Positions 16,507 through 27,400 of a stretch of 64,000 nucleotides of DNA are shown here, piece after piece. Under the pieces are notes generated by a model. The model made no database searches and had not been told where the DNA came from. It saw only the letters and a program-made list of their open reading frames with translations. The position numbers were made by a program, and so were the translations under genes. Source of the stretch: G023898405 sp964368985 (lineage in GTDB: Bacteria > Myxococcota > UBA727 > JABDBI01); NCBI GenBank assembly GCA_964368985.1, contig CAYJDW010000004.1:9053-73052 (forward strand). Direction: 5' to 3'. Within the stretch, counting starts at the first letter, position 1, and every line of letters starts with the position of its first letter.

Positions 16507-18066
16507 TTAGAGATTAGCCTCAGCATCACCCGTGAGCGATTTATTGTAGGTAATTTTCGCTTTAGACTTTAGATGAGCAAGATATTGCTGCATAAAAGCT
16601 CGTCGACGTGGATAGGTCAAGTTTTGCTTTAGACTCTCTTTTTCCGCATCGAATTTACTTAAGTCTGCTTCTTCTCTGCTCTTAAGTCTAATAGCAAATA
16701 ATTGCCCATTGGATTCAATTACTTCGTTGGCAGTTGGATTAGCTAGATCCAGCTTAAATGCTATATTGCTTATTTCATCGGCTTTGCCAATTTTTTGAAT
16801 ATAGGTTGAAGCGCGGTTGAAGCTGCCGCTTTCGTCAGCGACGGGCGCAAGTGATGCAGTTTGAGTTGCACCGGTCTTCATATTAACCAGGCCATCGATT
16901 GCTATTTTTTCCAATGGCACGCCGCTTTTCAGCTGAGCAAGTGCTTGATCTGCCAAAACCCGGGCTTTGCTTTTTTGTTCATCGGTTCTGATAAGGATTT
17001 CAGCAATTTCATTGGAAGCAGCATCCTGGGTTGTAGTAGTAGCATCCATTTTATCGGTCAGCTTAATGATGTGAAAACCAAAAGGAGTTTCCACTATTTC
17101 AGAGACGTCGTTGATGTTGAGCGCAAACGCCGCTTTAGCGAATTCTGCCACCATCATGCCTTGATTGAAAAAGCCTAAGTCACCACCTTTTTCTTTGGAG
17201 CCAAGATCTTCTGATTCTTTTTGCGCAACTTCAGCAAAGTTTTCACCTTTCTTAATGCGTTCAAGCAAAGCCTGGGCCTTAGCTTTCAGTTGATCTTTTT
17301 CCTCAGCAGTTGCAGTGGGAGCAACTTTCACCAAAATGTGGCTGGCTTTTACTTCCTTGTCTTTCACAAACTGGCTGAGATTTTCGTTGTAATACGTAGC
17401 AATTCTCGCACGATTTTTCTCAATAAAAGCCCCAATTTCTTGAGGAGGAACCTTGCGCTCTGACTTGTAGAGTGCAGGATTTACTTTTATAAATTCGATG
17501 GCCACTTTGGTATTTTTGTCGATGAAACCTTGTTTAACTTCTTCGTCCGAAATAAATACAGCGGTACTTAAAATGTCCGCCATTTGTTGAGCGACAAGTT
17601 CTTTTTCAACAAGCGTCTCAAAGCCTGCGATAGTTGTCCCAAAGAAACTTGGTACGATTCGTTGATATTCTTCCTTATTAAACTCTTTATCCGGACCAAA
17701 CACTCGTTCTTTGATCTCTTCAGCTAAAGTACGAGCTCCAACCGCCAGCTTTTGTTGACGCCCGAGTTGGGTGAGGAGTTCTCGAGAAATAAGTTGTTCC
17801 AAAATAAGATTTTTCAATCCATCTTTGTTTGCCTGATCTTCAGTATAGTCCGTCCTGAATTGTTTAATTCGTGCAAATTGGTTGGTGTAAGCCGATCGAA
17901 ACTCCGCCATAGTAATGGTTTGGTTGTTTACGATGGCTGCATAGGGTGTTTCCTTGGAACTTTCACCGGCCCAGGGGCCAAAGTTAATGGCGAACACAAA
18001 AATAATGATGCCAAAGAGAAAAATCATTACCCAGGAATTGGCGTTTCGCCGCATAAAATCAAGCAT
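16507..18066 (-). CDS. ppiD: PpiD/SurA-type peptidyl-prolyl isomerase, membrane-anchored
   Basis: 519 residues. A periplasmic folding factor anchored by one N-terminal TM helix (WVMIFLFGIIIFVFAINFG, about 12-30). A SurA_N-like chaperone region (about 35-230) precedes a parvulin (PpiC) domain around 240-345, recognised by VKASHILVK, GGDLGFFNQGMM and PFGFHIIKL. A C-terminal chaperone-like part follows. It is shorter than E. coli PpiD (623) but has the same layout with one parvulin domain. It probably assists the secreted and outer-membrane proteins abundant in this window. It is divergent from mreB across about 200 bp. Confidence 0.9.
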   Translation of the reverse strand: MLDFMRRNANSWVMIFLFGIIIFVFAINFGPWAGESSKETPYAAIVNNQTITMAEFRSAYTNQFARIKQFRTDYTEDQANKDGLKNLILEQLISRELLTQLGRQQKLAVGARTLAEEIKERVFGPDKEFNKEEYQRIVPSFFGTTIAGFETLVEKELVAQQMADILSTAVFISDEEVKQGFIDKNTKVAIEFIKVNPALYKSERKVPPQEIGAFIEKNRARIATYYNENLSQFVKDKEVKASHILVKVAPTATAEEKDQLKAKAQALLERIKKGENFAEVAQKESEDLGSKEKGGDLGFFNQGMMVAEFAKAAFALNINDVSEIVETPFGFHIIKLTDKMDATTTTQDAASNEIAEILIRTDEQKSKARVLADQALAQLKSGVPLEKIAIDGLVNMKTGATQTASLAPVADESGSFNRASTYIQKIGKADEISNIAFKLDLANPTANEVIESNGQLFAIRLKSREEADLSKFDAEKESLKQNLTYPRRRAFMQQYLAHLKSKAKITYNKSLTGDAEANL

Positions 18067-18270
18067 GAGAATCTGTCCTTTTTAACAAGCCTCTAGTTAA
18101 AGCCTCAGAATTAGCTTATACCACTAGCATTTTGGCACAATGTCTGTGTGCCGCAAGCGATTTTTAATATGATTGAGTAATAGAGGCAAGAGCGCATTTG
18201 AAAAGCTCCGAGACTTTTTGTATAGAGTGAGAGCTAAGCGGCTAACATTTGGTTTTTAATTTAGGGTGAG

Positions 18271-19305
18271 ATGATGGCGAATTTTTTGCATTCTTGGCTG
18301 TCGAATGACATAGCCATCGATTTGGGAACTTCCAACACGCTGTTTTTTGTGCGTGGAAAAGGCATTGTGGTGAACGAACCATCGGTGGTGGCGGTTCATC
18401 AAGATCCTTATAAAAAAGATCGGGTTGTGGCGGTTGGCAGGGAAGCAAAAGAAATGCTTGGACGCACTCCCCATAATATTTCGGCTATCAGACCCATTCA
18501 AAAAGGCGTTATTGCCGATTTCGATGCAACCGTGGCAATGCTTCGTCATTTCCTTACACGCGTTCATGGAAAAATGAATTTTATGAAGCCTAGCGCAGTC
18601 ATTGGGGTGCCTGTTGGTATTACGGAAGTAGAAAAAAGAGCGGTGCGTGAATCGGCCGAATCCGCTAGTGCGGGTGAAGTATTCTTGATCGAAGAGCCCA
18701 TGGCGGCCGCCATTGGTGCGGGTATGCCCATCACTGAGCCCTTTGGGAATATGATTGTCGATATTGGCGGCGGAACTACTGAAGTTGCAGTTATTTCCCT
18801 GGGTGGTATTGTATATAGTCATTCCATTCGCATCGGTGGTGATAATATGGATAAAGCCATCATCAACCACGTTAAAAAACATTATTCTTTATTGGTGGGC
18901 GAACGAACTGCCGAAGAGATTAAAAAGAAACTTGGTAGTGCTATGTTTGATGATAGTGAAGAAACTATGATCATTAGAGGACGCGATGTGATGGCAGGTG
19001 TGCCGCGAAATGTTGAGATTCGGGCTCGTGAAGTAGTGGAAGCTTTGCAGGTGCCGGTGGCGTCAATTGTGGAAGCGGTGCGTATGAGTTTAGAAAGGAC
19101 GCCCCCAGAGCTTGCATCAGACATCGTTGATCGGGGTATCATGTTGTCAGGCGGTGGATCCTTGCTGAAAAATATTGATGCGTTGGTTCAAAAAGAAACT
19201 GGCGTGCCGGTTCACTTAGCAGCTGATCCAATAAGTGGCACTGTTTTGGGGGCAGGGAAAGTTCTGGAAGAAATTGACCGACTCCGGCAGGTCTTAAGAA
19301 GTTAA
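18271..19305 (+). CDS. mreB: Rod-shape actin homologue MreB
   Basis: 344 residues. A bacterial actin forming membrane-bound filaments that guide lateral wall synthesis. Nucleotide-binding blocks are IAIDLGTSNTLFF (phosphate 1), DIGGGTTEVAVISLGG (phosphate 2) and MLSGGGSLLKN (adenosine). An amphipathic N-terminus (MMANFLHSWLSND) fits membrane binding. It is first in a complete mreB-mreC-mreD-mrdA-rodA operon, so the cell is expected to be a rod. The start has gggtgag upstream. Confidence 0.97.
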   Translation: MMANFLHSWLSNDIAIDLGTSNTLFFVRGKGIVVNEPSVVAVHQDPYKKDRVVAVGREAKEMLGRTPHNISAIRPIQKGVIADFDATVAMLRHFLTRVHGKMNFMKPSAVIGVPVGITEVEKRAVRESAESASAGEVFLIEEPMAAAIGAGMPITEPFGNMIVDIGGGTTEVAVISLGGIVYSHSIRIGGDNMDKAIINHVKKHYSLLVGERTAEEIKKKLGSAMFDDSEETMIIRGRDVMAGVPRNVEIRAREVVEALQVPVASIVEAVRMSLERTPPELASDIVDRGIMLSGGGSLLKNIDALVQKETGVPVHLAADPISGTVLGAGKVLEEIDRLRQVLRS

Positions 19306-19331
19306 CGAAAAATATAAATGGCGGTTGGCCA

Positions 19332-20210
19332 ATGTGGTCATTGTTAGAACGCGCAAAGCGAGTGATATTTGCCCTGGTGCTCAGTGTCATTCCTTTGGTT
19401 TTGCTTTATGTGCAAAGCAAAGATACTCAAGTAAGATCGATATTTGCCTGGCCAGTAGTTCAGGCAGCAGGCGCTTTGGAAAGTGGCGCCTTAACTATTA
19501 CCGGTGCTATATCGGATTTATTATATCGTTATTTATTTATTGTTGGTCGTAATGACGAGGTATTGAGCCTCAGAGCGGAAGTGCTTGAGACCAGAGCGCT
19601 GAAGGTAAAAATTCAGGAATTAATCAATGAGCAGGCATCGATTCTGCAACTTTATTTTCATAGCCCTGCTCAAGAATCGAGCAAACGTGAATTTGCTCGG
19701 GTGATTGCTCGGGCGGGCGCGCCTATGGCTCGGATGATTCGTATCGATAAAGGCAGCAGTCAAGGCGTGAAACCCAGTTACCCGGTTTTAAGTCATGAAG
19801 GGGTAGTGGGGCAGGTTTTAAGTGTTGCGCCGAATTTTGCCGATGTTTTACTGATCACTGATGCATCGAGCGCTATCGAGGCGAAGATTGTGGGTTCAGG
19901 GGCTCGGGGCCTTTTGCGAGGAATTACGAGCAGTAGCGAATATCTCATGGAAATCCGCGACATTGATGGTTTGGTTCAGGTCCAAATAGGGGATGTCGTG
20001 ATAACTAGCGGCCAAAATTCATTTTTCCCAAACGGTATTCCTATTGGAAAAATTATTGATGCAGCTGCCAGCCGTGATGGGCTTTATGTATCGGCACGCA
20101 TAAGACCTTTTGTGTTGATGGATCAGGTTGAGCACGTGGTGGTATTGTTGGATGATGTTCAAGCGAAGAACCAATCTTCCTCGGCCGCTTGGCCACTCTC
20201 GGTTCGATAA
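19332..20210 (+). CDS. mreC: Rod-shape protein MreC
   Basis: 292 residues. A bitopic periplasmic scaffold linking MreB to PBP2. One TM helix (about 12-35) is followed by a coiled coil (about 70-110) and the double beta-barrel domain, recognised by VIARAGAPMARMIRIDKGSSQ and GLLRGITSS plus VVITSGQNSFFPNGIPIGK. It starts 27 nt after mreB and its stop overlaps the mreD start as TAATG. Confidence 0.93.
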   Translation: MWSLLERAKRVIFALVLSVIPLVLLYVQSKDTQVRSIFAWPVVQAAGALESGALTITGAISDLLYRYLFIVGRNDEVLSLRAEVLETRALKVKIQELINEQASILQLYFHSPAQESSKREFARVIARAGAPMARMIRIDKGSSQGVKPSYPVLSHEGVVGQVLSVAPNFADVLLITDASSAIEAKIVGSGARGLLRGITSSSEYLMEIRDIDGLVQVQIGDVVITSGQNSFFPNGIPIGKIIDAAASRDGLYVSARIRPFVLMDQVEHVVVLLDDVQAKNQSSSAAWPLSVR

Positions 20211-20737
20211 TGAAAAAAGTATTTTTTACGGCACTGTTGGTATTTTTGTTTGGCGCTTTGTGGCCAACACTGGCCAAATCTTTGCCTTTGTGGCTTAATG
20301 TCATGTTTTTGCCGCCGATTATTTTATGTTTTGGGATGCAGTATTTTCGCTCTTTTGAAAAAATATTTTTATGTCTTATAACTGGATTTATTGTAGACAC
20401 TTTAGGCGGTTTTCCTGTGGGCCTAAACATGCTCATCATGCTGGGATTTTCTTTTTTATTGGGCATCAGCAATATGTTTTCGGGGCGTATTTCCCGGCTC
20501 GAACTTAGTTATTATGTAGTGGCGGTTTCTTTCTTTTATCGCTTAGCTTTATTGGCGCTTGAATCTACTTTGATTGGCGAGAAAAATAATATTTTTATTA
20601 GTCATTTTATTCTAGGTCCTTTAGTTGATGGATTATTGAGCATTGTCTTCTACTTCCTATTGGTAAAAATATTATCAGTAGCAAAAGCGATGGAACATAC
20701 TGATTCCCTACGACCTGGCTATGGAGCCTATTCATGA
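20210..20737 (+). CDS. mreD: Rod-shape protein MreD
   Basis: 175 residues from the ATG at 20210, which overlaps the mreC stop; the frame is open upstream but position and length favour this start. An integral membrane protein with five to six hydrophobic helices, containing ITGFIVDTLGGFPVGLNM, the region most conserved in MreD. It is assigned by topology and operon position. The stop overlaps the mrdA start (ATGA). Confidence 0.85.
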   Translation: MKKVFFTALLVFLFGALWPTLAKSLPLWLNVMFLPPIILCFGMQYFRSFEKIFLCLITGFIVDTLGGFPVGLNMLIMLGFSFLLGISNMFSGRISRLELSYYVVAVSFFYRLALLALESTLIGEKNNIFISHFILGPLVDGLLSIVFYFLLVKILSVAKAMEHTDSLRPGYGAYS

Positions 20738-22902
20738 GTAGAGCTGTGGACAGTAAAATCACCATTTTTGTCATTGCTATGGCTGGTGCTTTTTTGATCC
20801 TCTTTGGTCGGCTTTATTTTTTGCAGGTTATTAATGGGCAGTCTTATGTTGAGCGCAGCGAAAGTAATTTTATTCAGGAGCGCCTGATCAAGCATAGTCG
20901 CGGCAAAATTCTTGATAGCGACGGTGGCGTTTTAGCGGATAACCGTTTGTCCTATGATCTTTACGTCACTTTTGCCATGTTGCCCGATAGTCTTAAATAT
21001 TTGCGCGCCTTAGGCACGCCGCTTAAAATACCCAGATCTGAGCTGGTTCTTATGGATCATGAAATTTTAGAACGGGCCGAGCAGGGAATGAACGAGCCGG
21101 TTTTATTCTCCAATCGCCTAGGGCAGAAGGATTGTCAAGAAATAGAAGAGCTGGTGCGAACGCAGCTGGTTTCTGGTGTGGAAATTATTCATGAGACGAG
21201 CCAATCCTGTTCGTTGAAAATTAATAGTGTTGATTTTCCAAGTCAAAAGCAGTCATTTAATCGCTTGAGGGACATACTTGGGCAAGAAAGTCAGGCCTTC
21301 AGTGGAATATGGCAGCGGGCCCAGAAAAAATCTCAGGGTCTGGCTCGTTTTAAGCCGAGTTTGTTGATGCCAGATATTGGTTTCGATGCCTATGCCCGCA
21401 TCGAAAATGCTATTTCCCTGGGAATGTTGGCAGGGGTCACCGTCGTTCCCTCCAAACGTCGTCGCTATGTGCACGGTGATACGGCAACTCATGTGATCGG
21501 CTTTTTAAATCAAATTTCTCAAGATGAGTTGAAGCAGTCCGGGGGAAAATATCGCTCCGGTGATTTTGTGGGGCGCCGTGGGGTGGAGGCAACTTATGAG
21601 AATGAACTACGAGGACAAGATGGCGTTGAGCGCGTAATTGTTGATGCGAAGGGCAGGCGTTTTAATGAGGCGTGGGAGCAGGAATTGCTTGGCTCCGACC
21701 GCATCGTTGAGCCAAAGCCGGGCGTCAGTGTCAAACTCAGCATCGATGTGGAACTACAAAAGGCGGCTCAGGAAAATTTCTTGGGTATTTCTGGATCGGT
21801 CGTGGTGATGGAAGCAAAGACCGGTTTTATCAAGGCCCTGGCTAGTTTTCCCGCTTTTGACCCTAACATCATGGTCAGCGCCGATAACAACGAAGTTATT
21901 AGAGCGCTGATGACTAATAAAGAGCGGCCCTTTCGTAACAAAGCTTTGCAAGATCACTATTCTCCCGGCAGCACTTTTAAGCCGGTGACCGCTATTGCTG
22001 GGCTTAGTAAGCAGTTGATCACCTCCAGCTCAGAATATTATTGCTCGGGTTCTTTCAAAATTCATCGCACTGCATGGCGTTGCTTTAAGCGTGAGGGCCA
22101 CGGACCCATTAACATGTTCAATGCTCTTAGAGTTTCTTGTGACAGCTTCTTTTACGATCTTGGCTATAGAATGGGCATCGATAATCTTGCTAACGTGGCG
22201 ACCGTGATGGGTTTTGGACAAAAGACGGGGATTGCGCTCGTCGGTGAGACACCCGGTATTTTGCCGAGCCGCGAATATTACAAAAAACGTCTTGGTTTCG
22301 TTCCGCCGGGGGCTGTGGTCAATATGTCAATTGGTCAGGGTGATTTGAATGTTACCCCGCTTCAATTGGCTGTGGCTTATAGTGCCATAGCGAACGGTGG
22401 AACAGTTTTTCAACCCCAGCTGGTGAGCCAGCTGCTCGATGATCAGGGTTTTGTGGTGCAGGAATTTCCTCCTATAATAAAATCAAAAATTGCCGATAGC
22501 TCTTATAATCTCGAGGAAATATTAAGCTCCTTGGCCTTTGTGGCGGAACCAGGCGGCTCAGCATCGGGTTTACGTTATAATCCGAAGTTTGCGGACATAG
22601 CTAAATGGTTAAAGGCAAATAATTTTCAAGTCGTAGGAAAAACGGGTACGGCTCAAGTTGTTAAATTAGCCAAAAATATTGATCACTTGTATGACGTGGA
22701 AAAAGTTCCCTATGAGCAGCGGGATCATGCGTGGTTTGTCGGGCTTTTTCCTCGAGAAAATCCTGAAATAGTGATTATCGTGATGACTGAACATGGTGGT
22801 TTTGCTAGCCAAGCGTCAGCTCCGGTAGCAGTTCGTTTAATGAAAAAATACCATGAGATGGCCCAGTTAAAAATGAACTCAGCCTTGGAGGCGGTGCAAT
22901 GA
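20734..22902 (+). CDS. mrdA: Penicillin-binding protein 2, elongasome transpeptidase
   Basis: 722 residues, longer than E. coli PBP2 (633). A class B transpeptidase that cross-links peptidoglycan with RodA. TM anchor about 10-30. The pedestal domain begins with HSRGKILDSDGGVLADN. The catalytic domain has STFK (S413, K416), SCD, and KTG (636-638). The extra length lies mainly in the pedestal, around residues 100-240, where the order is hard to align. ATGA overlaps exist on both sides, giving tight coupling with mreD and rodA. Confidence 0.95.
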   Translation: MSRAVDSKITIFVIAMAGAFLILFGRLYFLQVINGQSYVERSESNFIQERLIKHSRGKILDSDGGVLADNRLSYDLYVTFAMLPDSLKYLRALGTPLKIPRSELVLMDHEILERAEQGMNEPVLFSNRLGQKDCQEIEELVRTQLVSGVEIIHETSQSCSLKINSVDFPSQKQSFNRLRDILGQESQAFSGIWQRAQKKSQGLARFKPSLLMPDIGFDAYARIENAISLGMLAGVTVVPSKRRRYVHGDTATHVIGFLNQISQDELKQSGGKYRSGDFVGRRGVEATYENELRGQDGVERVIVDAKGRRFNEAWEQELLGSDRIVEPKPGVSVKLSIDVELQKAAQENFLGISGSVVVMEAKTGFIKALASFPAFDPNIMVSADNNEVIRALMTNKERPFRNKALQDHYSPGSTFKPVTAIAGLSKQLITSSSEYYCSGSFKIHRTAWRCFKREGHGPINMFNALRVSCDSFFYDLGYRMGIDNLANVATVMGFGQKTGIALVGETPGILPSREYYKKRLGFVPPGAVVNMSIGQGDLNVTPLQLAVAYSAIANGGTVFQPQLVSQLLDDQGFVVQEFPPIIKSKIADSSYNLEEILSSLAFVAEPGGSASGLRYNPKFADIAKWLKANNFQVVGKTGTAQVVKLAKNIDHLYDVEKVPYEQRDHAWFVGLFPRENPEIVIIVMTEHGGFASQASAPVAVRLMKKYHEMAQLKMNSALEAVQ

Positions 22903-24218
22903 TCGATCGTGATGCCTTTAGGCAACTGGGCATAAGAATACCCATGCCAGTTTTGTTGCCCATGTTAGGGGTGGTGGCGATCGGTATTCTTAATTTATCT
23001 TCAGCGGCTCAAGCGACGCGGCCCGATTTATATTTAAGCCAACTCAGCAAGTTTGGCTTTGCTTGTATCCTCATGATGGGGGTCGGGCTTATTCATACGC
23101 GTGTTATCAGGCGCCTGGCTTATCCCGTCTATTTATTTGCATGTTTTTTGTTGCTCATGGTGATTGCCGTCGGTACCAGTGCCAAGGGTGCTCAGCGATG
23201 GTTGGTAATTGGGGCCTTTCGCTTTCAGCCCTCGGATCCTGCCAAAATCGCCCTAGTCTTGGCTTTAGCGCAATATTGCGCCAGTTATTGGCCGGCCAAA
23301 GGCTATACGTTGTTGTCGCTCTTTCGGCCCTTTAATATTTCACGGCCTTTGGGATTTTTGATGCCCATCGTGTTTTTGTTGGTACGTAGCCGCCATGGTT
23401 CAGAGCTTTTTAGCGACGAATGGTTGACTTCGAAATATGGCATGGCGGTCATGGGCGGGCTCTTGGTGCTCGGACTTTTATGGCTGTTTTTTTCTTTCTT
23501 CATGCTCAGCAATGAGCGTTTCCATTTTTCATCATTTGTGGCCCCCATCGACATTGCGATTATTCCCTTTTTGCTGGTGGCGGTGGAGCCAGACCTAGGT
23601 ACCTCGCTGATAATCTTATCTATTGCTGGCATTATGTTTCTTTACGTCGGTATTCGCAGTTATTCTTTGCTCATGGGTTTTGTGTGCTTAGCGGTAATCA
23701 GTGTGGGCTCCTATTTTACCGTCCTGAAAGACTATCAAAAGCAACGGATTACCTCATTTATTAACCCCGAAGCGGATTTGCAGGGTGAAGGCTATCACGC
23801 CATGCAGTCTATCATTGCCATTGGCTCTGGTCGGGTGACGGGCAAGGGATTTGCCGGGGGTACGCAGACGCAATTATCATTTTTGCCCGAAAATGCCACC
23901 GATTTTGTGTTCAGCGTATGGGCAGAAGAGTGGGGTTTATTGGCCTGCGTTTTATTATTGGTTTTATATTTCTCAATGCTGGTGTCGATTTTACGTATGG
24001 CGCCGAGGATCGAGGATAAATTCTCCCAACTGGTGTGCGTAGGCGTTGCTGCCAGCATTTTTCTGCACGTTTTCATTAATGTTGGGATGGTTACTGGTAT
24101 TTTGCCAGTAGTGGGCGTTCCTTTGCCTCTCATGAGCTATGGTGGTTCAGCCATGATGACTACCTTGATTGGGCTGGGCCTTGTGGTAAATGTGGCTTTA
24201 TGGCGAGGGGCTAAATAG
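22899..24218 (+). CDS. rodA: Peptidoglycan glycosyltransferase RodA
   Basis: 439 residues. A SEDS-family polymerase of lipid II partnered with PBP2. About ten TM helices. Diagnostic blocks are QRWLVIGAFRFQPSDPAKIA, VAVEPDLGTSLI and the C-terminal ILPVVGVPLPLMSYGGSAMM. It is the last gene of the rod operon. The final 120 bp (24096-24215) recur in diverged form at 27644-27757, on the other side of the HECT-like gene. Confidence 0.96.
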   Translation: MIDRDAFRQLGIRIPMPVLLPMLGVVAIGILNLSSAAQATRPDLYLSQLSKFGFACILMMGVGLIHTRVIRRLAYPVYLFACFLLLMVIAVGTSAKGAQRWLVIGAFRFQPSDPAKIALVLALAQYCASYWPAKGYTLLSLFRPFNISRPLGFLMPIVFLLVRSRHGSELFSDEWLTSKYGMAVMGGLLVLGLLWLFFSFFMLSNERFHFSSFVAPIDIAIIPFLLVAVEPDLGTSLIILSIAGIMFLYVGIRSYSLLMGFVCLAVISVGSYFTVLKDYQKQRITSFINPEADLQGEGYHAMQSIIAIGSGRVTGKGFAGGTQTQLSFLPENATDFVFSVWAEEWGLLACVLLLVLYFSMLVSILRMAPRIEDKFSQLVCVGVAASIFLHVFINVGMVTGILPVVGVPLPLMSYGGSAMMTTLIGLGLVVNVALWRGAK

Positions 24219-24419
24219 TGAGCTTGCTATCTGGAGCTCATGAAGTGAAAGCTGAAGATTTAAGCATTCCTTGCAGATTGTTCCCTAAGAAAGGGATTAT
24301 TAGCTTTTAATAATATCTCTCTATTGTGTTCTTTTTTTAGGGGCCGTAGAAGCCTTCGGTTATAATATTTTAATGCTTGATTGTCTTTGGGCGAGTTATT
24401 AAATTAGTCTTTAAGGAAT

Positions 24420-27400
24420 ATGTTTTTTATAAATAGTGATTATATGATGAAAATTTCCGGGAATATTAATATGGCGTTTATTATTAGCAGCGTATCTAAG
24501 CTCAGAAAATTACCGACTTTTCTTGTGCTGGCTTCGGTTTTAATTTTTAATGGCTGTAATTTTGAGGATTTAGACGATAGTGAAGAGCCCACGGGGCCTG
24601 AAACTAGTGTTAGTACGCTCAACAAGAATTGTGAAGGCTTTAAGACACCGGGCGAATGCCGTAGCAATAGCAGCTGTCAATATTTTAACAGCTGGCGGAC
24701 ACCTACAAAAGGGAAGTGCCTTGCCAAAGCTTCTGCCAATAAACTTAGCTGTGGGAAACTGACTAAAGACGATTGTGAGCTTAATGGCTTAGGCACGGAA
24801 AAATGCGTCTTTGCTGGGATATGTCAGCCTGAAAGCGGCTTTAGCGCTAAGGGTTTTAGTAAGCTCAATAGTTTTCATTTAAATGGCACGAAGGAAAATG
24901 ACAGAGGTTTTAATAGCGCAGGACTTAATGTTAAGACCGGCAGCAAATATGATGCCCTTGGAATGGATATAGATGGTCGAAATTCGCGGGGTTTTGATGC
25001 GAAAGGCCTTCTCGCCACGGGTTTGGACCGAGATCCACGCGGATTTGATGCGAAAGGCATACACACAAATGGGACCGATAGGGATGATCGGCATTTTGAT
25101 GTAAAAGGTCTACTAGTTGGCGGAGCTGACCGAGATGCTCGGGGCTTTGATGCCGCAGGCCTCCTTGCTGACGGTTCAGACCGAGATTCACGCGGATTTG
25201 ATGCCGCAGGCTTCCACAGCAATAGGACTCGGCGGGATGACCGAGGCTTTGATATCCAAGGCCGCTTGCTAAGTGGTGCCGATCGAGATATTCGCGGCTT
25301 TAATGCGCAAGGCTTGCACACCAATGGTAGCGATAGAGATAATCGGGGCTTTAATCGAGAAGGCCTTCATACGAATGGCACTAATCGAGACGATCGTGAT
25401 TTTGACCTTCGGGGTTTGCTTCCGAACTTTGCGCTGCGCGATGCTCGGGGCTTTGATGCTGATGGTCTACTCTGGGACCTCAGTGATAGGGACAATCGAG
25501 GTTTTAACGCCCGAGGGCTCCATACCAATAATACCGAATGGGACGATAGAGGTTTTAACTTGGCTGGGAGGCAGAGGGATGGCAGTGATCGCGACGCTCG
25601 CGGCTTCGACTCTGCTGGTTTTCTTCCAACCGGCTGGACAAGAGATGCTCGCGGCTTCGATGCAAATGGCCGACAAAGGGACGGCAGCGATAGGGATAGT
25701 CGCGGCTTCAATCTCCAAGGGCTCCATACCAATAATACCGATCGTGACCCTCGCGGTTTCAATGTTAATGGAGTCCTTCCTGGCGGGGCCCTCAGGGATG
25801 CCCGCGGCTTCAACGCCGACGGAATGCACTCCAATTTCACCTCCAGGGATGCTCGGGGCTTTGACGTTAATGGTATTCACGTCAATGGTAGTGACCGAGA
25901 CGACCGAGGTTTCGACCTCCAAGGGAGACACAGCAATAATTCCGACCGAGATGACCGCGGCTTTGACATCCACGGGTTGCTTGTTGGCGGTCTAGCGCGA
26001 GACCCACGGGGCTTCGATGCCGATGGATTCCTCCCCGACGGGACAGACAAAGACGCACGGGGCTTTAAGGCCAACCGGCGGCTTGCGTGTGGTTCTTTGG
26101 TAGATGTTAATGGCTTTGATGTCGATGGCAACCATGAAACTACGCACGGGCTCCATAACCCAGGTGGTTTTGATATGAGGGGTATTCATCAGGTCACGGG
26201 GGATATCTTTGATGCGCCAGCTCCCGGCGGCCGCACCATTAAAGGGCAAAATCGTTTGGAAGCGAGGGAAGATATCGTTGGGATACAATGCTATATCCCT
26301 GGTCCCGCGGATTATCTCGGACGACCTGATTTACGCACCATTCAGCATCATCCTGCGGGCTTCGCTGATGCAGAAGCATTTATCCAGGCCATAGAAAATC
26401 GGTGCCAAGCTCTAAATAGGCCGGTTCCACTCGCGCCGGGACAAAGCCTGGCAGACAAAAGAAGCCGCTTAATCGGAGCGATTAAACAAGCTAATCCTCT
26501 CATACGAGCTTTAGGCGGAGAACCCGCCGATAGCCTCTATACTTTGGAGCGGCCAAATGCGCTGAAAACTTATATTGGTGGTCTCTATAGCAATGGCGGT
26601 CTTGGAAAATTCAGCAAAACTGGCCGCATTTCTTACCAAATACGTGATGACGCAGGGAATTTGGTTCCAGAAGTCGGAATTGATGCTGGGGGACTAAGAA
26701 GAGACTTTAAAGATCGCGTCTCTCAACAAATAAAACCTTTGTTTAGTGAGGGCACTAACGGCATGGAAATTAACTCAAATTTTGGTGCAGCTCCCAACGA
26801 ATTTGCTTTGTGTACAACGGACGCTCAGGTTCAAAATAAAGAAAACTGCTGGAAAAATGCCGGTGCAGTTTTTGCTAAACTCACCATTATTGAGGGTGAA
26901 GGTGTGCCTCATGTCAGGCTTTCTCATAGCGTGATCCATGGCTTATTGAGGACGCCTTTGGCGGACCCGGTCGATTATCTTGCTCTTTTGAAACTTGATA
27001 AACCGGATATTTTTGCAAGCCAAATGAGCGGCGTGCTTAATCAGAACAATGCGGGCATTCAGGCTTTAATGATGAATTTCGATGATGTCGGTCTTGCTGA
27101 TAGAGATGTGGATGAAACTAACGTCATCGAATATCTCCAGGAATTCGCAAAACATAGCCTAATAAAAAGCGAACAAAGATGGTTTGTCGAGGGCTTTGAA
27201 GAGGTAGTTTCTAATCTCGGGGCTTTTCCTCTCAATGCCAGAACTTTAGCATTATTGTTGCAGGGAAATCCTACTTCCATCGACACGATTGAAGCGGTTC
27301 TAGAAGTGAGCGATGGTTTTGGTCAGCTAAAAACCTGGCTCTTGGAAATAATGAGAGAAAAAATGGACGCCGATCCAAATTCCTCCTTTTTGGTGGATAT

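Noticed and set aside
25273..25995. Long alternative-frame ORFs across the 51-bp repeat (also antisense at 24875-25324, 25367-25840 and 25467-25973)
   Set aside because: They arise because a 51-bp in-phase repeat without stops in one frame tends to be stop-free in others. They have no signal, ribosome-binding site or domain, and the sense frame has a clear domain structure.
24975..26096. CRISPR array
   Set aside because: Repeat units are directly adjacent, coding and diverged, with no spacers.
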